In this document: positions 33,273 through 41,564 of the stretch, one piece after another | How the letters are laid out: each line of letters opens with the position of its first letter | Numbering within the stretch: the first letter of the stretch is position 1 | NCBI RefSeq assembly: GCF_011682055.1 | Contig: NZ_JAAQOM010000008.1 | Location: 1 to 64,000, forward strand | From: Telluria antibiotica | GTDB lineage: Bacteria > Pseudomonadota > Gammaproteobacteria > Burkholderiales > Burkholderiaceae_D | DNA: 64,000 bases | Direction: 5' to 3' | Notes under the pieces: generated by a model | The model's input: the letters and a program-made list of their open reading frames with translations, nothing else | The model's database searches: none | What the model was told of the DNA's origin: nothing | Program-made: the position numbers and the translations under genes

Positions 33273-33599
33273 TCAGGGTTCCAACTCCAGCTGCAGCCGA
33301 TAAGGGTAGACCATCTCGCACGGTCGTCCGGCACAGACGGCAGGTTTGTATTGGACGAGGCCGGCAGCGGTGGCGACAAGTTTGCGCACCTCGGCATCGT
33401 CCAGTCCGATCGCGGTGACGCTGCGTGCCTTGCCGTCCGCGCCAACCAGCACGTACGCGCTGATCGCCCGATCGGCCGGTACCGGGACGTCGAGCGCGAC
33501 GTCGCGCCGGATCCACGTCCCGGTATGCAGAATATCGTCCTTGACCGTGTACTTCTTGCCGGGATCAGCGCTGCGTTTCCGTTGCGGCGACGTTTGTTG
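33273..33599 (-). pseudogene. TonB C-terminal-like domain remnant
   Basis: The minus strand encodes TVKDDILHTGTWIRRDVAL, then VPVPADRAISAYVLVGADGK and ending VYPYRLQLELEP: a TonB/energy-transducer C-terminal-type domain with the usual V-G-x-D-G-x-A-R-x-V pattern. Going upstream the frame meets a TGA (33600-33602), with no ATG, GTG or TTG between that would leave the domain intact and no signal peptide. The front of the gene is missing, where a small AT-richer insert begins. I therefore read it as a truncated gene. Confidence 0.55.
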
Positions 33600-33626
33600 T
33601 CAGCGCAGCAATGCCAGTCGGCAAGG

Positions 33627-33661
33627 AGTTGCTCTACCGCTTCCGGTGGGGTAGAGCAACT
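33627..33661. terminator. Hairpin after the RHH gene
   Basis: AGTTGCTCTACC (33627-33638) and GGTAGAGCAACT (33650-33661) pair perfectly around 11 bases and overlap the stop codon of the RHH gene. A T-run is missing on both sides, so termination would be weak; it could also mark the edge of the insert. Confidence 0.45.
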
Positions 33662-33909
33662 CAAACAAAGACTTCGTATTCGATCAGATTGCCGTCAGCG
33701 TCCTTCAGATAGAGGCGCTTTCCGGCATCGACCTGGCTTATCAGACTTTCGTATAAGCGCAGGGCGTTCTTCAGCACTTCCGCATAGGAAGCGGCCTCGG
33801 TTTTCTCCTTCAAGGAGTTGAGGCGTTCATACGAACGTTCCGGTAATTCAAGCTGTACCCGTGTCGTTTTTGTCGGCTTTTTCGGCAGCATTACTTTTCT
33901 CGAATGCAT
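33661..33909 (-). CDS. Ribbon-helix-helix (CopG/Arc-like) protein
   Basis: An 82-residue protein. Residues 15-58 (TTRVQLELPERSYERLNSLK, EAASYAEVLKNALRLYESL) give the beta-strand and two helices of a ribbon-helix-helix DNA-binding domain. The C-terminal strand segment (LYLKDADGNLIEYEV) follows. An internal ATG six codons later is also possible. It overlaps the upstream membrane-protein gene by 62 bases, an unusually long overlap. No toxin is adjacent. Confidence 0.72.
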   Translation of the reverse strand: MHSRKVMLPKKPTKTTRVQLELPERSYERLNSLKEKTEAASYAEVLKNALRLYESLISQVDAGKRLYLKDADGNLIEYEVFV

Positions 33910-34174
33910 GCTCCAATCCTTTTGAAACCACAGCCATCACTTGTTCGAAGATGGTGTAATCCTTGGAGATTGCAGCGTATGCCCCTGAGGAGAAAACCAG
34001 TACGGCCGCAGCCATGACGGCTACAACTTTCCAGTCCCAACGTGCGGGCTCTCCCTTCTTCTCAGAAGACTTGTTGACGTTCACGGTAACGACAACGCCC
34101 TCGGTCTTACCTTTTACGGTAACGTTGATCACGTCAAAGTCGTCACCAGCCTTCACTTCGTACTTCTTCTTCAT
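33848..34174 (-). CDS. Small single-TM hypothetical protein
   Basis: A 108-residue protein: a polar N-terminal part (about 50 residues, VINVTVKGKTEGVVVTVNVN), one transmembrane helix (WKVVAVMAAAVLVFSSGAYAA, around 48-68) and a charged C-terminus. The ATG is preceded by AAAGG. Composition is poorer in GC than the surrounding core. No family recognised. Its end overlaps the RHH gene in a different frame. Confidence 0.6.
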   Translation of the reverse strand: MKKKYEVKAGDDFDVINVTVKGKTEGVVVTVNVNKSSEKKGEPARWDWKVVAVMAAAVLVFSSGAYAAISKDYTIFEQVMAVVSKGLEHAFEKSNAAEKADKNDTGTA

Positions 34175-34662
34175 GGCAGCCCTTTGCGGAGGGAAAGGAG
34201 CACACCAGAAGCTTTGCCAACTTTACCTATTTAATTGCCTGCAACATTCAACAGCTTCTGGAGCACACGCGTTAATACGGCTAAAACGCACTGCCAAGGT
34301 AAAGGGCTGTTGCAAGGCAATCGACATGTTGTTCATGTCGTAGCAGCAGAGGTTACTCGTGTTTCATATTCGGCTTGGCGCCGAAATAAGCAGCGTTGGA
34401 TTTCCCATACTTGTCCTTTCCAATTCACTGCCAGCACCGTTGCTGTCAGCGGCACGATCGCTCGTACGACTTCACTATAGACCGTCGCGCGCGGGTTTCA
34501 AGTATTTTTTTGATGCGATCTTCATCAAAATTTGATGATGAAAAAATGACAATGAAAGACCTCTGCGGTCTGCCGCGGCAGGTCGTCGTGAAGGAGGGGG
34601 AGTCCGCGTGCACCCCAGGCGGATGCGAGTCCGGCAGCGTGCAGGCGGCGATAAAGACAGTG
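34175..34662. other. 488-bp intergenic stretch without a supported gene
   Basis: This AT-richer stretch between the one-TM protein and the CoA-transferase stop has only short, signal-less frames. Around 34511-34545 are clustered GATG/CATC words (TGATGCGATCTTCATC, TTTGATGATG) that could be a regulatory site, but I see no clear promoter, RNA gene or repeat. Confidence 0.4.
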
Positions 34663-35931
34663 CTAGACGACGCCGCCCGCGCGCAGCGCGGCGATCTCCT
34701 CATCGGTCCTGCCCAGCACGGTGCGCAGGACGTCGTCCGTGTGCTCGCCCAGCAGCGGCGGCGCCTTGTCGCTCGTGGCGGGTGTCGCCGACATCCGCAT
34801 GGGGCTGCGCACGAGTTTCACGGCGCCGGCCGTTGGATGCGGCAGCGCGATTTCCATGCCGCGCGCGCGCACCTGCTCGTTCGCGAACACCTCGTCCAGG
34901 TCGTTGATGGGGCCGCAGGGCACGCCCACCGCTTCCAGCATCGCGATCCATTCGTCGCGCGGACGCTCGCGGACCATGTCGGCGAGCAGCGGCACGAGCA
35001 CGTCGCGGTTTTGCACGCGCAGCGGGTTGGTGGCGAAGCGCGCATCGCGTGCGAGTTCCGGCCGGCCGCCCGCTTCGACGAATTTCTGGTACTGGCCGTC
35101 GTTGCCCGCGGCGACGATGATGTGACCGTCGCTGCATGCGAACGTCTGGTATGGCACGATGTTCGCGTGCGCATTGCCCCAGCGCTTGGGGCGCTTGCCG
35201 CTGTTCAGGTAATTGCTGCCGACGTTCGCCAGCATCGCGACCTGCGTGTCGAGCAGCGCCATGTCGATGTGCTGGCCTTCGCCCGTGCGGTCGCGGTGGG
35301 TGAGGGCGGCGAGCACGGCGACGGTCGCGTACATCCCGGTCATGAGGTCCGTCAGCGCCACGCCCACTTTTTGCGGACCCCCGCCAGGGACTCCATCGCG
35401 CTCGCCCGTCACGGACATCAGCCCGCCCATGCCCTGGATCAGGAAGTCGTAGCCGGCGCGGTGCGCGTACGGGCCGTCCTGGCCGAAGCCCGTGATGGAG
35501 CAGTACACGAGGTCGGGCTTGATCGCCTTCAGCGTATCGTAGTCGAGGCCGTAGCGCTTCAGGTGGCCGACCTTGAAGTTTTCGATCACGACGTCGCACT
35601 GGCGCACCAATTCGCGCAGCAGCGCCTGGCCTTGTTCGCTGGCGATATCGACCGTCACCGAGCGCTTGCCGCGGTTCGCCGACAGGTAGTAGGCCGCTTC
35701 CGTCGTCGGCCGGCCGGCGGCGTCGGGCGCGTACGGCGGGCCCCATGCGCGCGTGTCGTCGCCGGCGCCGGGGCGCTCGATCTTGATGACGTCGGCGCCG
35801 AGGTCGGCGAGGTTTTGCGAGCACCACGGCCCGGCCAGCACGCGCGACAGGTCGAGCACGCGGATGTGGCTCAGCGCGCCGTGCAGGTGATGGTCCGGAC
35901 CTTCGTGGGGTCCGTTCGGATGGAATGCCAT
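34663..35931 (-). CDS. CaiB/BaiF-family CoA-transferase (class III)
   Basis: A 422-residue class III acyl-CoA:carboxylate CoA-transferase. The family start LSHIRVLDLSRVLAGPWCSQ, the block LGADVIKIERPGAGDDTR and the catalytic aspartate (D195 in VALTDLMTGMYA) are all present, as is GYDFLIQGMGG. These enzymes swap CoA between dicarboxylic, aromatic or short acids through an aspartyl-CoA thioester. The specific acids cannot be told and no pathway genes flank it. It is followed 35 bp upstream by the antiporter gene on the same strand. Confidence 0.92.
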   Translation of the reverse strand: MAFHPNGPHEGPDHHLHGALSHIRVLDLSRVLAGPWCSQNLADLGADVIKIERPGAGDDTRAWGPPYAPDAAGRPTTEAAYYLSANRGKRSVTVDIASEQGQALLRELVRQCDVVIENFKVGHLKRYGLDYDTLKAIKPDLVYCSITGFGQDGPYAHRAGYDFLIQGMGGLMSVTGERDGVPGGGPQKVGVALTDLMTGMYATVAVLAALTHRDRTGEGQHIDMALLDTQVAMLANVGSNYLNSGKRPKRWGNAHANIVPYQTFACSDGHIIVAAGNDGQYQKFVEAGGRPELARDARFATNPLRVQNRDVLVPLLADMVRERPRDEWIAMLEAVGVPCGPINDLDEVFANEQVRARGMEIALPHPTAGAVKLVRSPMRMSATPATSDKAPPLLGEHTDDVLRTVLGRTDEEIAALRAGGVV

Positions 35932-35966
35932 CTTGTCTCCGATCGATGAGTTGTTCTCGGCGCGGA

Positions 35967-37733
35967 TTATACGTGGCCCGGCGTGTCGTCGAGGGCGGCC
36001 GCGAACTGGTCGCGTTCGCGGTCGACGATGTCGTCGACGATGCGCTCGTCAAGGCCCATCCCTTCGAGCACGAACGCCGACAGCTGCAGGCTCGCCTCCA
36101 GCGTTTCCGGCACGACGACGTCGGCACCGGCCTTCTTGAGGGCGCGTGCATGCTTCTCGTCGCGCGAGCGCGCGTACAGGCGCACGTCCGGGAACTCGCG
36201 CCGGATGCCGCGCACGGCCTGCAGCGCCGACGTCGGATGGTCCATCGTCAGCACGATCGCGGGCGCGTCCGCCGCATGCACGCGCCGCAGCAGTTCCGAG
36301 CGCGACGCGTTGCCGAAGTAGACGGGTACCCCGTCTGCGTGCAGCTGCGACACGAGCTTCGCATCGTTCTCGAACGCGACGTACGGGATGTTTTGCGCGG
36401 TGAGCAGCTTGGCCAGCTGCTGTCCCACGCGCCCGAAGCCGGCGATGATCACGCGGCCGCGCGCTTCGTCCAGCGCGGCCTCGTCATGCCGCGCGTCCTT
36501 GGCACGCGCACGTTCGGCCCATCGTTCGCCGATGGCGTGTCCGAGCCGCGCGAGCAGCGGCGTGATGAACAGCGACAGGCCGACGGCAAGCATCACACGC
36601 GCGCCGAGGGCGCCGTCCAGCAGCTTCGATGCGACCGCGTAGCCGATGACGATGAACGCGAATTCGCCGCCCTGGCCCAGCAGCAGACCGCCTTCGATCG
36701 CGCGGCCCCACGGCAGGCCGGACAGGCGCAGCAGCGGCGCGATGACGAGGCCCTTGAGCGCCACGAGCCCGAACACGGCGCAGGCGAGCCACAGCGGGGC
36801 GTGCACGATCTGCAGCGCGTCCATGCCCATGCCGACCGTCATGAAGAACAAGCCCATGAGCAGGCCCTTGAAGGGTTCGATCATCAGCTCGACTTCGTGC
36901 TTGAATTCCGTCTCCGCGAGCAGCAGGCCGGCGATCAGCGCGCCCAGCGCCATCGACAGGCCGGCCAGCGCGGACAAGGCCGCGATGCCGAACGTCGACA
37001 GCAGGATCAGGGCCATGAACACGTCCGGCTGGCGATGGCGCGCGAACGCGCGGAACAGCGGGTGCACGACCTTGCCGCCGACGAGGTAGATGAGGGCGAT
37101 GGCGATCGCAGCCTTCGCCATTGCGGCAAGGGCGACGACGGCCACGTTCGTGTCGGTCCCGGCGCCATGCTTGCTCAACGCCTCGACGAGGATCAGGATC
37201 GGCACGACGGCGAGATCCTGCAGCATCAGCACGGCGAATGCGGCCTGGCCGAGCGGGCTCGCCGTGCGCTGGCTCTCGGCCAGCAACTGCATCACGACGG
37301 CCGTCGACGACAGCGACAGCACGAGGCCCAGCACGAGTGCCGCGTCGAGGCGCCCGTCGACGAGGACATAGGCCGCGCCGCCGATCAGCGCGGCGCACAG
37401 CAGCACCTGCGCGCTCCCCGTGCCGAACACCCAACGGCGCATGGCCCACAGGCGGGCGGCGGAGAGCTCCAGGCCGATCATGAACATCAGGAACAGCACG
37501 CCCAGCTCCGCGAGCATCGCGACGTTGTCGTTGTTCGGGAACGTGAACAGGCCCAGCGGCGCCACGTCCTGCGCCAGGCGCCCGAGACCGAAGGGGCCGA
37601 GCAGGACGCCGACGGCGAGGAAGCCCAGCACCTGATTGACGCGCAGGCGCTGCAGCAGGGGAATCAGGATGCCGGCAAGGGCAAGGAACAGCAGGATTTC
37701 GCGCAGGAAGGGGAAGGCATGTTGCTCTTGCAC
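35967..37733 (-). CDS. Kef-type monovalent cation:proton antiporter (CPA2) with TrkA-N domain
   Basis: A 588-residue inner-membrane antiporter. The N-terminal 390 residues hold about 12 helices, with the CPA2 segments FLMFMIGLELS, LSLSSTAVVMQLL and AVLMLQDLAVVPILIL. A cytosolic RCK/TrkA-N domain begins at RVIIAGFGRVGQQLAKLL (NAD-binding glycine motif). This is the KefB/KefC/YbaL layout for potassium efflux or proton exchange. GTG 37733, with AAAGG seven bases upstream, is preferred over an open TTG at 37766. The glutathione-binding details of KefC could not be checked, so the exact subtype stays open. Confidence 0.88.
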   Translation of the reverse strand: MQEQHAFPFLREILLFLALAGILIPLLQRLRVNQVLGFLAVGVLLGPFGLGRLAQDVAPLGLFTFPNNDNVAMLAELGVLFLMFMIGLELSAARLWAMRRWVFGTGSAQVLLCAALIGGAAYVLVDGRLDAALVLGLVLSLSSTAVVMQLLAESQRTASPLGQAAFAVLMLQDLAVVPILILVEALSKHGAGTDTNVAVVALAAMAKAAIAIALIYLVGGKVVHPLFRAFARHRQPDVFMALILLSTFGIAALSALAGLSMALGALIAGLLLAETEFKHEVELMIEPFKGLLMGLFFMTVGMGMDALQIVHAPLWLACAVFGLVALKGLVIAPLLRLSGLPWGRAIEGGLLLGQGGEFAFIVIGYAVASKLLDGALGARVMLAVGLSLFITPLLARLGHAIGERWAERARAKDARHDEAALDEARGRVIIAGFGRVGQQLAKLLTAQNIPYVAFENDAKLVSQLHADGVPVYFGNASRSELLRRVHAADAPAIVLTMDHPTSALQAVRGIRREFPDVRLYARSRDEKHARALKKAGADVVVPETLEASLQLSAFVLEGMGLDERIVDDIVDRERDQFAAALDDTPGHV

Positions 37734-37791
37734 GGGAGGGCCTTTGTTGGACAGGGTTCCCGGCAATTCTAACGCGTGGGCCGCTCACGCT

Positions 37792-37832
37792 CGGTGGGCT
37801 CGGGGAGCCCACCCTACGATTTGTGCCCACCA
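37792..37832. repeat. Hairpin repeat of the GTAGGGTGGGC family, copy 3
   Basis: GGTGGGCTCGGGGAGCCCACC is a perfect small hairpin, followed by CTACGATTTGTGCCCACC. The first part is nearly the same as in copy 2. It lies between the antiporter start and the stop of the fusion gene, about 10 bases beyond the latter. Confidence 0.72.
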
Positions 37833-37842
37833 TGTGCCGAGA

Positions 37843-40104
37843 TTACGCCTGCCGGCTCTCCGCCATGAGAATCAACTCCTCCATCTCCTGATCGACCTCG
37901 TTGCGCAGCTCCAGGTAGCGCGCAAGCGCATGATCGAGCCCCGGCAGCAGGATACCCCGTTCGCTGTGCAGCCCCGTGCAGCGGGGCCGGGCCGCCGTGA
38001 AGCCGCAGGCATCCCCGGGGATCGCTTCGAGCCGGCTCGCGTCCACCCCGGCCTGCGCGGCCGCGCGCTCCGCCAGTTCCGCCCACGTCAAGGTGCCGAC
38101 ATTGGCCAGGTGCCAGACGCCGCACTCGCCGTCGATCGCGAGGTCGAGGCACGCGTGCACGAGGTCGGGCACGTACGTCGGCGACACGGCCATGTCGCGC
38201 GCGGCGCGGAACGGCTCGCCCCGTTCCAGCGCCTGCAGCGCAAGGGTCACGAAGTTGTACTTGTCCCACGGGCCGAAGAACGCGCTCGTGCGCACGACGA
38301 GGGCGCCCGGATGCTTGTCCTGCACGCGCAGCTCGGCCTCCGCCTTGCTGCGGCCGTAGACGTTCAGGGGTGCGACCGTGTCGCTCTCGACGTAAGGCCG
38401 GTCGAGGGCACCGTCGAACACGAGGTCGCTGGAGAACGTCGTCAGGTGCACGCCGTGGCGCGCGCACGCTGCCGCGAGGATGGCGGGGCCGATCGCGTTC
38501 TCGCGGAAGCAGCGTTCCGCGTCGCGCTCGGCATCGTCCACGCGCACATAACCGGCCGTGTTGACGACGGCCCACGGCCGGAACTTGCCCAGCGCGCGTT
38601 CGACGGACGCCGGGTCCGTGATGTCCATGTCCTGGCGCGACAGCAGGCGGAAGGCGAGGTTGCGCTTGCGGCAGATGCGGGCGAACGCGCGGCCCAGCGT
38701 GCCCGTCGCGCCCGTGATGAGGATGGGTGCCGCGCTCTTGCCGACGAGCGTGTGGCCGTCCGCGGTGATGGAGGTCAGCGCATCCGGCGTGGCGACGGGC
38801 TGGCACAGCCAGCGGCCCGGCCTGCGCCACCAGCCCTGGCCGCGCAGCACGGGGTGCGACAGCGGCGTGCCGGACGACAGCTCGCGCATCATGCGCGCGA
38901 CCGCCGTCGCGCGCGGCTCGGGCGCGCGCACGTCGAACGGGCCTGGTTCGTAGTAGCCGCGGTTCTGCGTCACGAGGCTGTTCCAGTCGAACGAACCGAG
39001 CAGCGACCACACGGTCACGGCGCGCAGGTCGACACCCGTCGCCCGCACTTCCTTTGCCGCTTCCCAGATCTCCAGCAGCCAGCGCAGCTGGTCTTCGCGG
39101 TTCGCGTCGATGTGGGCTTCCGTGACGGCGAGCGGAATGTGGTACCGGTCCCAGATTTCGTGCAGCAGCGGGGCGATGCCGGCCGTCGGCGTCGCGAGCG
39201 CGCGCGACGCCTCGATGTCGGCGCACGGGATGCCATCGGCCATGCCGCGGTGGTGCGGCGGATAGCGGTCGGGGCGGTGATCGAGCCAGCGCTCGCTCGT
39301 GACGTAGTAATTGACGCCGATGACGTCCGGCGGGCAGGGATTGGCGCGGAACCACAGGAATTCTTCTTCTGCGATCCCGGTCTTCGTCAGGTATGTCCAC
39401 AGCGGGTGTTCCGGCCCGACCATGCCGCACAACAGGTCCCACGCGAGCCAGCGGCGCTCGTTGTAGAACTCGGCCACCTTGGCCATCTCGGGCGTGCTGT
39501 ACGTCTTGCCGAGGTCGTCGGTCTGCACGAGTTTCGCGTCCGGATTGACGGCGCGGATCGCGCGCATCGCGAGCACGACGGCGCGGCACTGGTTCAGCAG
39601 GGCCTGGACGAACGTGCGGTCGTCGCGGCCGTGCGGATACCACACGCCGTACAGGCCGGCGAAGCGTGCCGTCGTGCAGGGTTCGTTGACGGGCGTGTAG
39701 TACTCGATCCACGGATAGCGCGCGGCCACGGCGCCGGCGTACTCGGCCAGCTGGCCGGCGAATGCGGGGTCGACGAGGCTCGTGTGGCGCGGGCCGCTGC
39801 CGTGGTGGATCAGCCCGGCGATCGGCGTGATGCCGTGCGCGCGCAGCGCGTTGAGGCGCGCGTCGGCCCAGGTCCAGTCGGCGGCGGCGACGCCGTCCGG
39901 TGCCGTGCGTTCCCACAGCACGGGGTAGCGGATGGCGCGGATGCCGAGGGAGGCAAAGCGGTCGATGTCGTCGGCCCGGTTGGCGTGGCCGTTACGGTCG
40001 AGCTGGTGGTAATAGTCGTCGCGGACGCGGTTGACGGTGCATTCGAGGCCGCCCCATAACTCCAGGGGGCGGGCGTGGCTGTTCGTGCTCTTCGTAGAAT
40101 TCAT
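37843..40104 (-). CDS. GH1-like glycosidase fused to an RmlD-like sugar-nucleotide reductase
   Basis: A 753-residue two-domain protein. Residues 15-430 are GH1-like: LWGGLECTVNRV, the acid/base glutamate in YYTPVNEPC (E141), and a candidate nucleophile in LAVTEAHID where GH1 normally has TENG. From about 455 an RmlD/SDR domain begins with LITGATGTLGRAF, continues with FSSDLVFDG and has YGRSKAEAE for the catalytic Y-x3-K. A single frame runs through both with no stop. The altered nucleophile context suggests the glycosidase part may be altered in specificity or not hydrolytic. A link to polysaccharide or glycoconjugate synthesis is inferred. Start ATG 40104 lies divergent from the trpS leader. 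Confidence 0.85.
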   Translation of the reverse strand: MNSTKSTNSHARPLELWGGLECTVNRVRDDYYHQLDRNGHANRADDIDRFASLGIRAIRYPVLWERTAPDGVAAADWTWADARLNALRAHGITPIAGLIHHGSGPRHTSLVDPAFAGQLAEYAGAVAARYPWIEYYTPVNEPCTTARFAGLYGVWYPHGRDDRTFVQALLNQCRAVVLAMRAIRAVNPDAKLVQTDDLGKTYSTPEMAKVAEFYNERRWLAWDLLCGMVGPEHPLWTYLTKTGIAEEEFLWFRANPCPPDVIGVNYYVTSERWLDHRPDRYPPHHRGMADGIPCADIEASRALATPTAGIAPLLHEIWDRYHIPLAVTEAHIDANREDQLRWLLEIWEAAKEVRATGVDLRAVTVWSLLGSFDWNSLVTQNRGYYEPGPFDVRAPEPRATAVARMMRELSSGTPLSHPVLRGQGWWRRPGRWLCQPVATPDALTSITADGHTLVGKSAAPILITGATGTLGRAFARICRKRNLAFRLLSRQDMDITDPASVERALGKFRPWAVVNTAGYVRVDDAERDAERCFRENAIGPAILAAACARHGVHLTTFSSDLVFDGALDRPYVESDTVAPLNVYGRSKAEAELRVQDKHPGALVVRTSAFFGPWDKYNFVTLALQALERGEPFRAARDMAVSPTYVPDLVHACLDLAIDGECGVWHLANVGTLTWAELAERAAAQAGVDASRLEAIPGDACGFTAARPRCTGLHSERGILLPGLDHALARYLELRNEVDQEMEELILMAESRQA

Positions 40105-40237
40105 AAATCACCACAAGTTAGTTTTATGACAACAAAAAATCCAGCATGGCTCCGAACTGGCAAAAAAGTCGGGGAAGCGTTTGGCTTTCGAGCGGTGGCG
40201 GTTGACAGCGGCGCGTCAACCTGCAACCATGCCATCC

Positions 40238-40285
40238 ATGAATTTTTCGTATCCACATCCTGTTCTCACCTGGTGGCGCCGCTGA
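40238..40285 (+). CDS. Candidate Trp leader peptide upstream of trpS
   Basis: A 15-codon frame encoding MNFSYPHPVLTWWRR and a TGA. Two adjacent TGG codons lie two codons before its stop, which is the mark of amino-acid attenuation. An in-frame ATG at 40229 could extend it by three residues. No strong Shine-Dalgarno precedes either. It lies 35 bases ahead of an intrinsic-type hairpin (40320-40350) and 118 bases ahead of the trpS start, so ribosome stalling at low tryptophan could raise trpS readthrough. I have not derived a full antiterminator pairing. Confidence 0.55.
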   Translation: MNFSYPHPVLTWWRR

Positions 40286-40319
40286 TTGCGCGCGGCCAGT
40301 GAATTGGATTGGTACTCCG

Positions 40320-40350
40320 AACGCCGCCTCGATTCCAAGGTGGCGTTTTT
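40320..40350 (+). terminator. Intrinsic terminator (candidate attenuator) in the trpS leader
   Basis: AACGCCGCCT (40320-40329) pairs along its whole length with AGGTGGCGTT (40338-40347; one G-U pair) across an eight-base loop, followed by TTT. It lies between the leader peptide and trpS on the same strand. No other gene upstream on that strand needs it, which argues for attenuation. Confidence 0.7.
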
Positions 40351-40402
40351 GTTGGCGCGGCAGGATCGAGGCAAGGGCGGTTAAATCCCCAAGGAAAACT
40401 CG

Positions 40403-41425
40403 ATGAGTCTGCAAACCCCTACCGCTACCACGCCCATCATCCTGACCGGCGACCGTCCGACCGGGCCGCTCCACCTCGGCCACTTCGTCGGCAGCCTGCG
40501 CAATCGCGTCACTTACCAGGACGAGTATCGCCAGTTCATCATGCTCGCGGACGCCCAGGCGCTCACGGACAATATGGATGATATTGGTAAGGTACACCGG
40601 AACGTGATCGAAGTGGCGCTCGATTACCTTGCCGTAGGGATCGACCCGGCCAAGTCGACGATCCTGATCCAGTCGCAGATTCCGGAACTGGCCGAGCTGA
40701 CGTTCTACTACCTGAACCTCGTGACCGTCGCCCGCCTCGAGCGCAACCCGACCGTCAAGCAGGAAATCATCATGCGCGGTTTCGAGCGCGACATCCCCGC
40801 CGGCTTCCTCACGTATCCCGCCAGCCAGGCCGCCGACATCAGCGCATTCAAGGCGACCATCGTGCCGGTCGGCGAAGACCAGATCCCGATGATCGAGCAG
40901 TGCAACGAGATCGTGCGCAAGTTCAACCGCAACGCGGGCCGCGACATCCTCGTCGAGTGCAAGGCCATCGTGCCGGAAGTGGGGCGCCTGCCGGGCATCG
41001 ACGGCAAGGCCAAGATGAGCAAGTCGCTGGGCAACACGATCAACCTGGGCGCGTCCGCGGACGAGATCCGCGCCGCGGTCAAGATGGTCTACACGGACCC
41101 GCTGCACCTGAAGGTCTCGGACCCCGGCCACCTGGAAGGCAACGTCGCGTTCCTGTACCTGGACGCGTTCGACACCGACAAGGCCGGCCTCGCCGAAATG
41201 AAGGCGCATTACGTGCGCGGCGGCCTGGGCGACTCCGTCGTCAAGAAGCGCCTCGAAGGCATCCTGCAGGACATGCTGGCCCCGATACGCGCCCGCCGCG
41301 AGGAATTGGCCAAGGACAAGGGACAAGTCATGCAGATCCTCAAGGAAGGCACGATGAAAGCGCGCGAAGTGGCGGCCCGCACGACGGACGAGGTGCGCCG
41401 CGCCCTGGGCCTGTCGTACTTTTAA
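40403..41425 (+). CDS. trpS: Tryptophanyl-tRNA synthetase
   Basis: A 340-residue class I synthetase that attaches tryptophan to tRNA-Trp. HIGH appears as [11 protein letters not shown] and KMSKS as [22 protein letters not shown]-like and [11 protein letters not shown] blocks are characteristic of bacterial TrpRS. Length is standard. The start codon is preceded by AAGGAAAA. The leader with tandem Trp codons and a terminator suggests supply control by tryptophan. It is transcribed alone. Confidence 0.95.
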   Translation: MSLQTPTATTPIILTGDRPTGPLHLGHFVGSLRNRVTYQDEYRQFIMLADAQALTDNMDDIGKVHRNVIEVALDYLAVGIDPAKSTILIQSQIPELAELTFYYLNLVTVARLERNPTVKQEIIMRGFERDIPAGFLTYPASQAADISAFKATIVPVGEDQIPMIEQCNEIVRKFNRNAGRDILVECKAIVPEVGRLPGIDGKAKMSKSLGNTINLGASADEIRAAVKMVYTDPLHLKVSDPGHLEGNVAFLYLDAFDTDKAGLAEMKAHYVRGGLGDSVVKKRLEGILQDMLAPIRARREELAKDKGQVMQILKEGTMKAREVAARTTDEVRRALGLSYF

Positions 41426-41564
41426 TTGCTGTACTGCTGATCCGCATCGGGTAGCGAGTTACGCCACGTGAGGTGGCGCAAGGCACCTGTCTTGCGATTT
41501 CTTCTGGCCCGGCTCGTGTATCGATGGCAAGCTTTCGCCTTCGTCATCGATGGAGGAGTCGCTC

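Noticed and set aside
33661-34174. Toxin-antitoxin pair (RHH antitoxin with the one-TM protein as toxin)
   Set aside because: The order and the 62-base overlap in different frames are atypical, and the TM protein is longer and more polar than type I or holin-like toxins.
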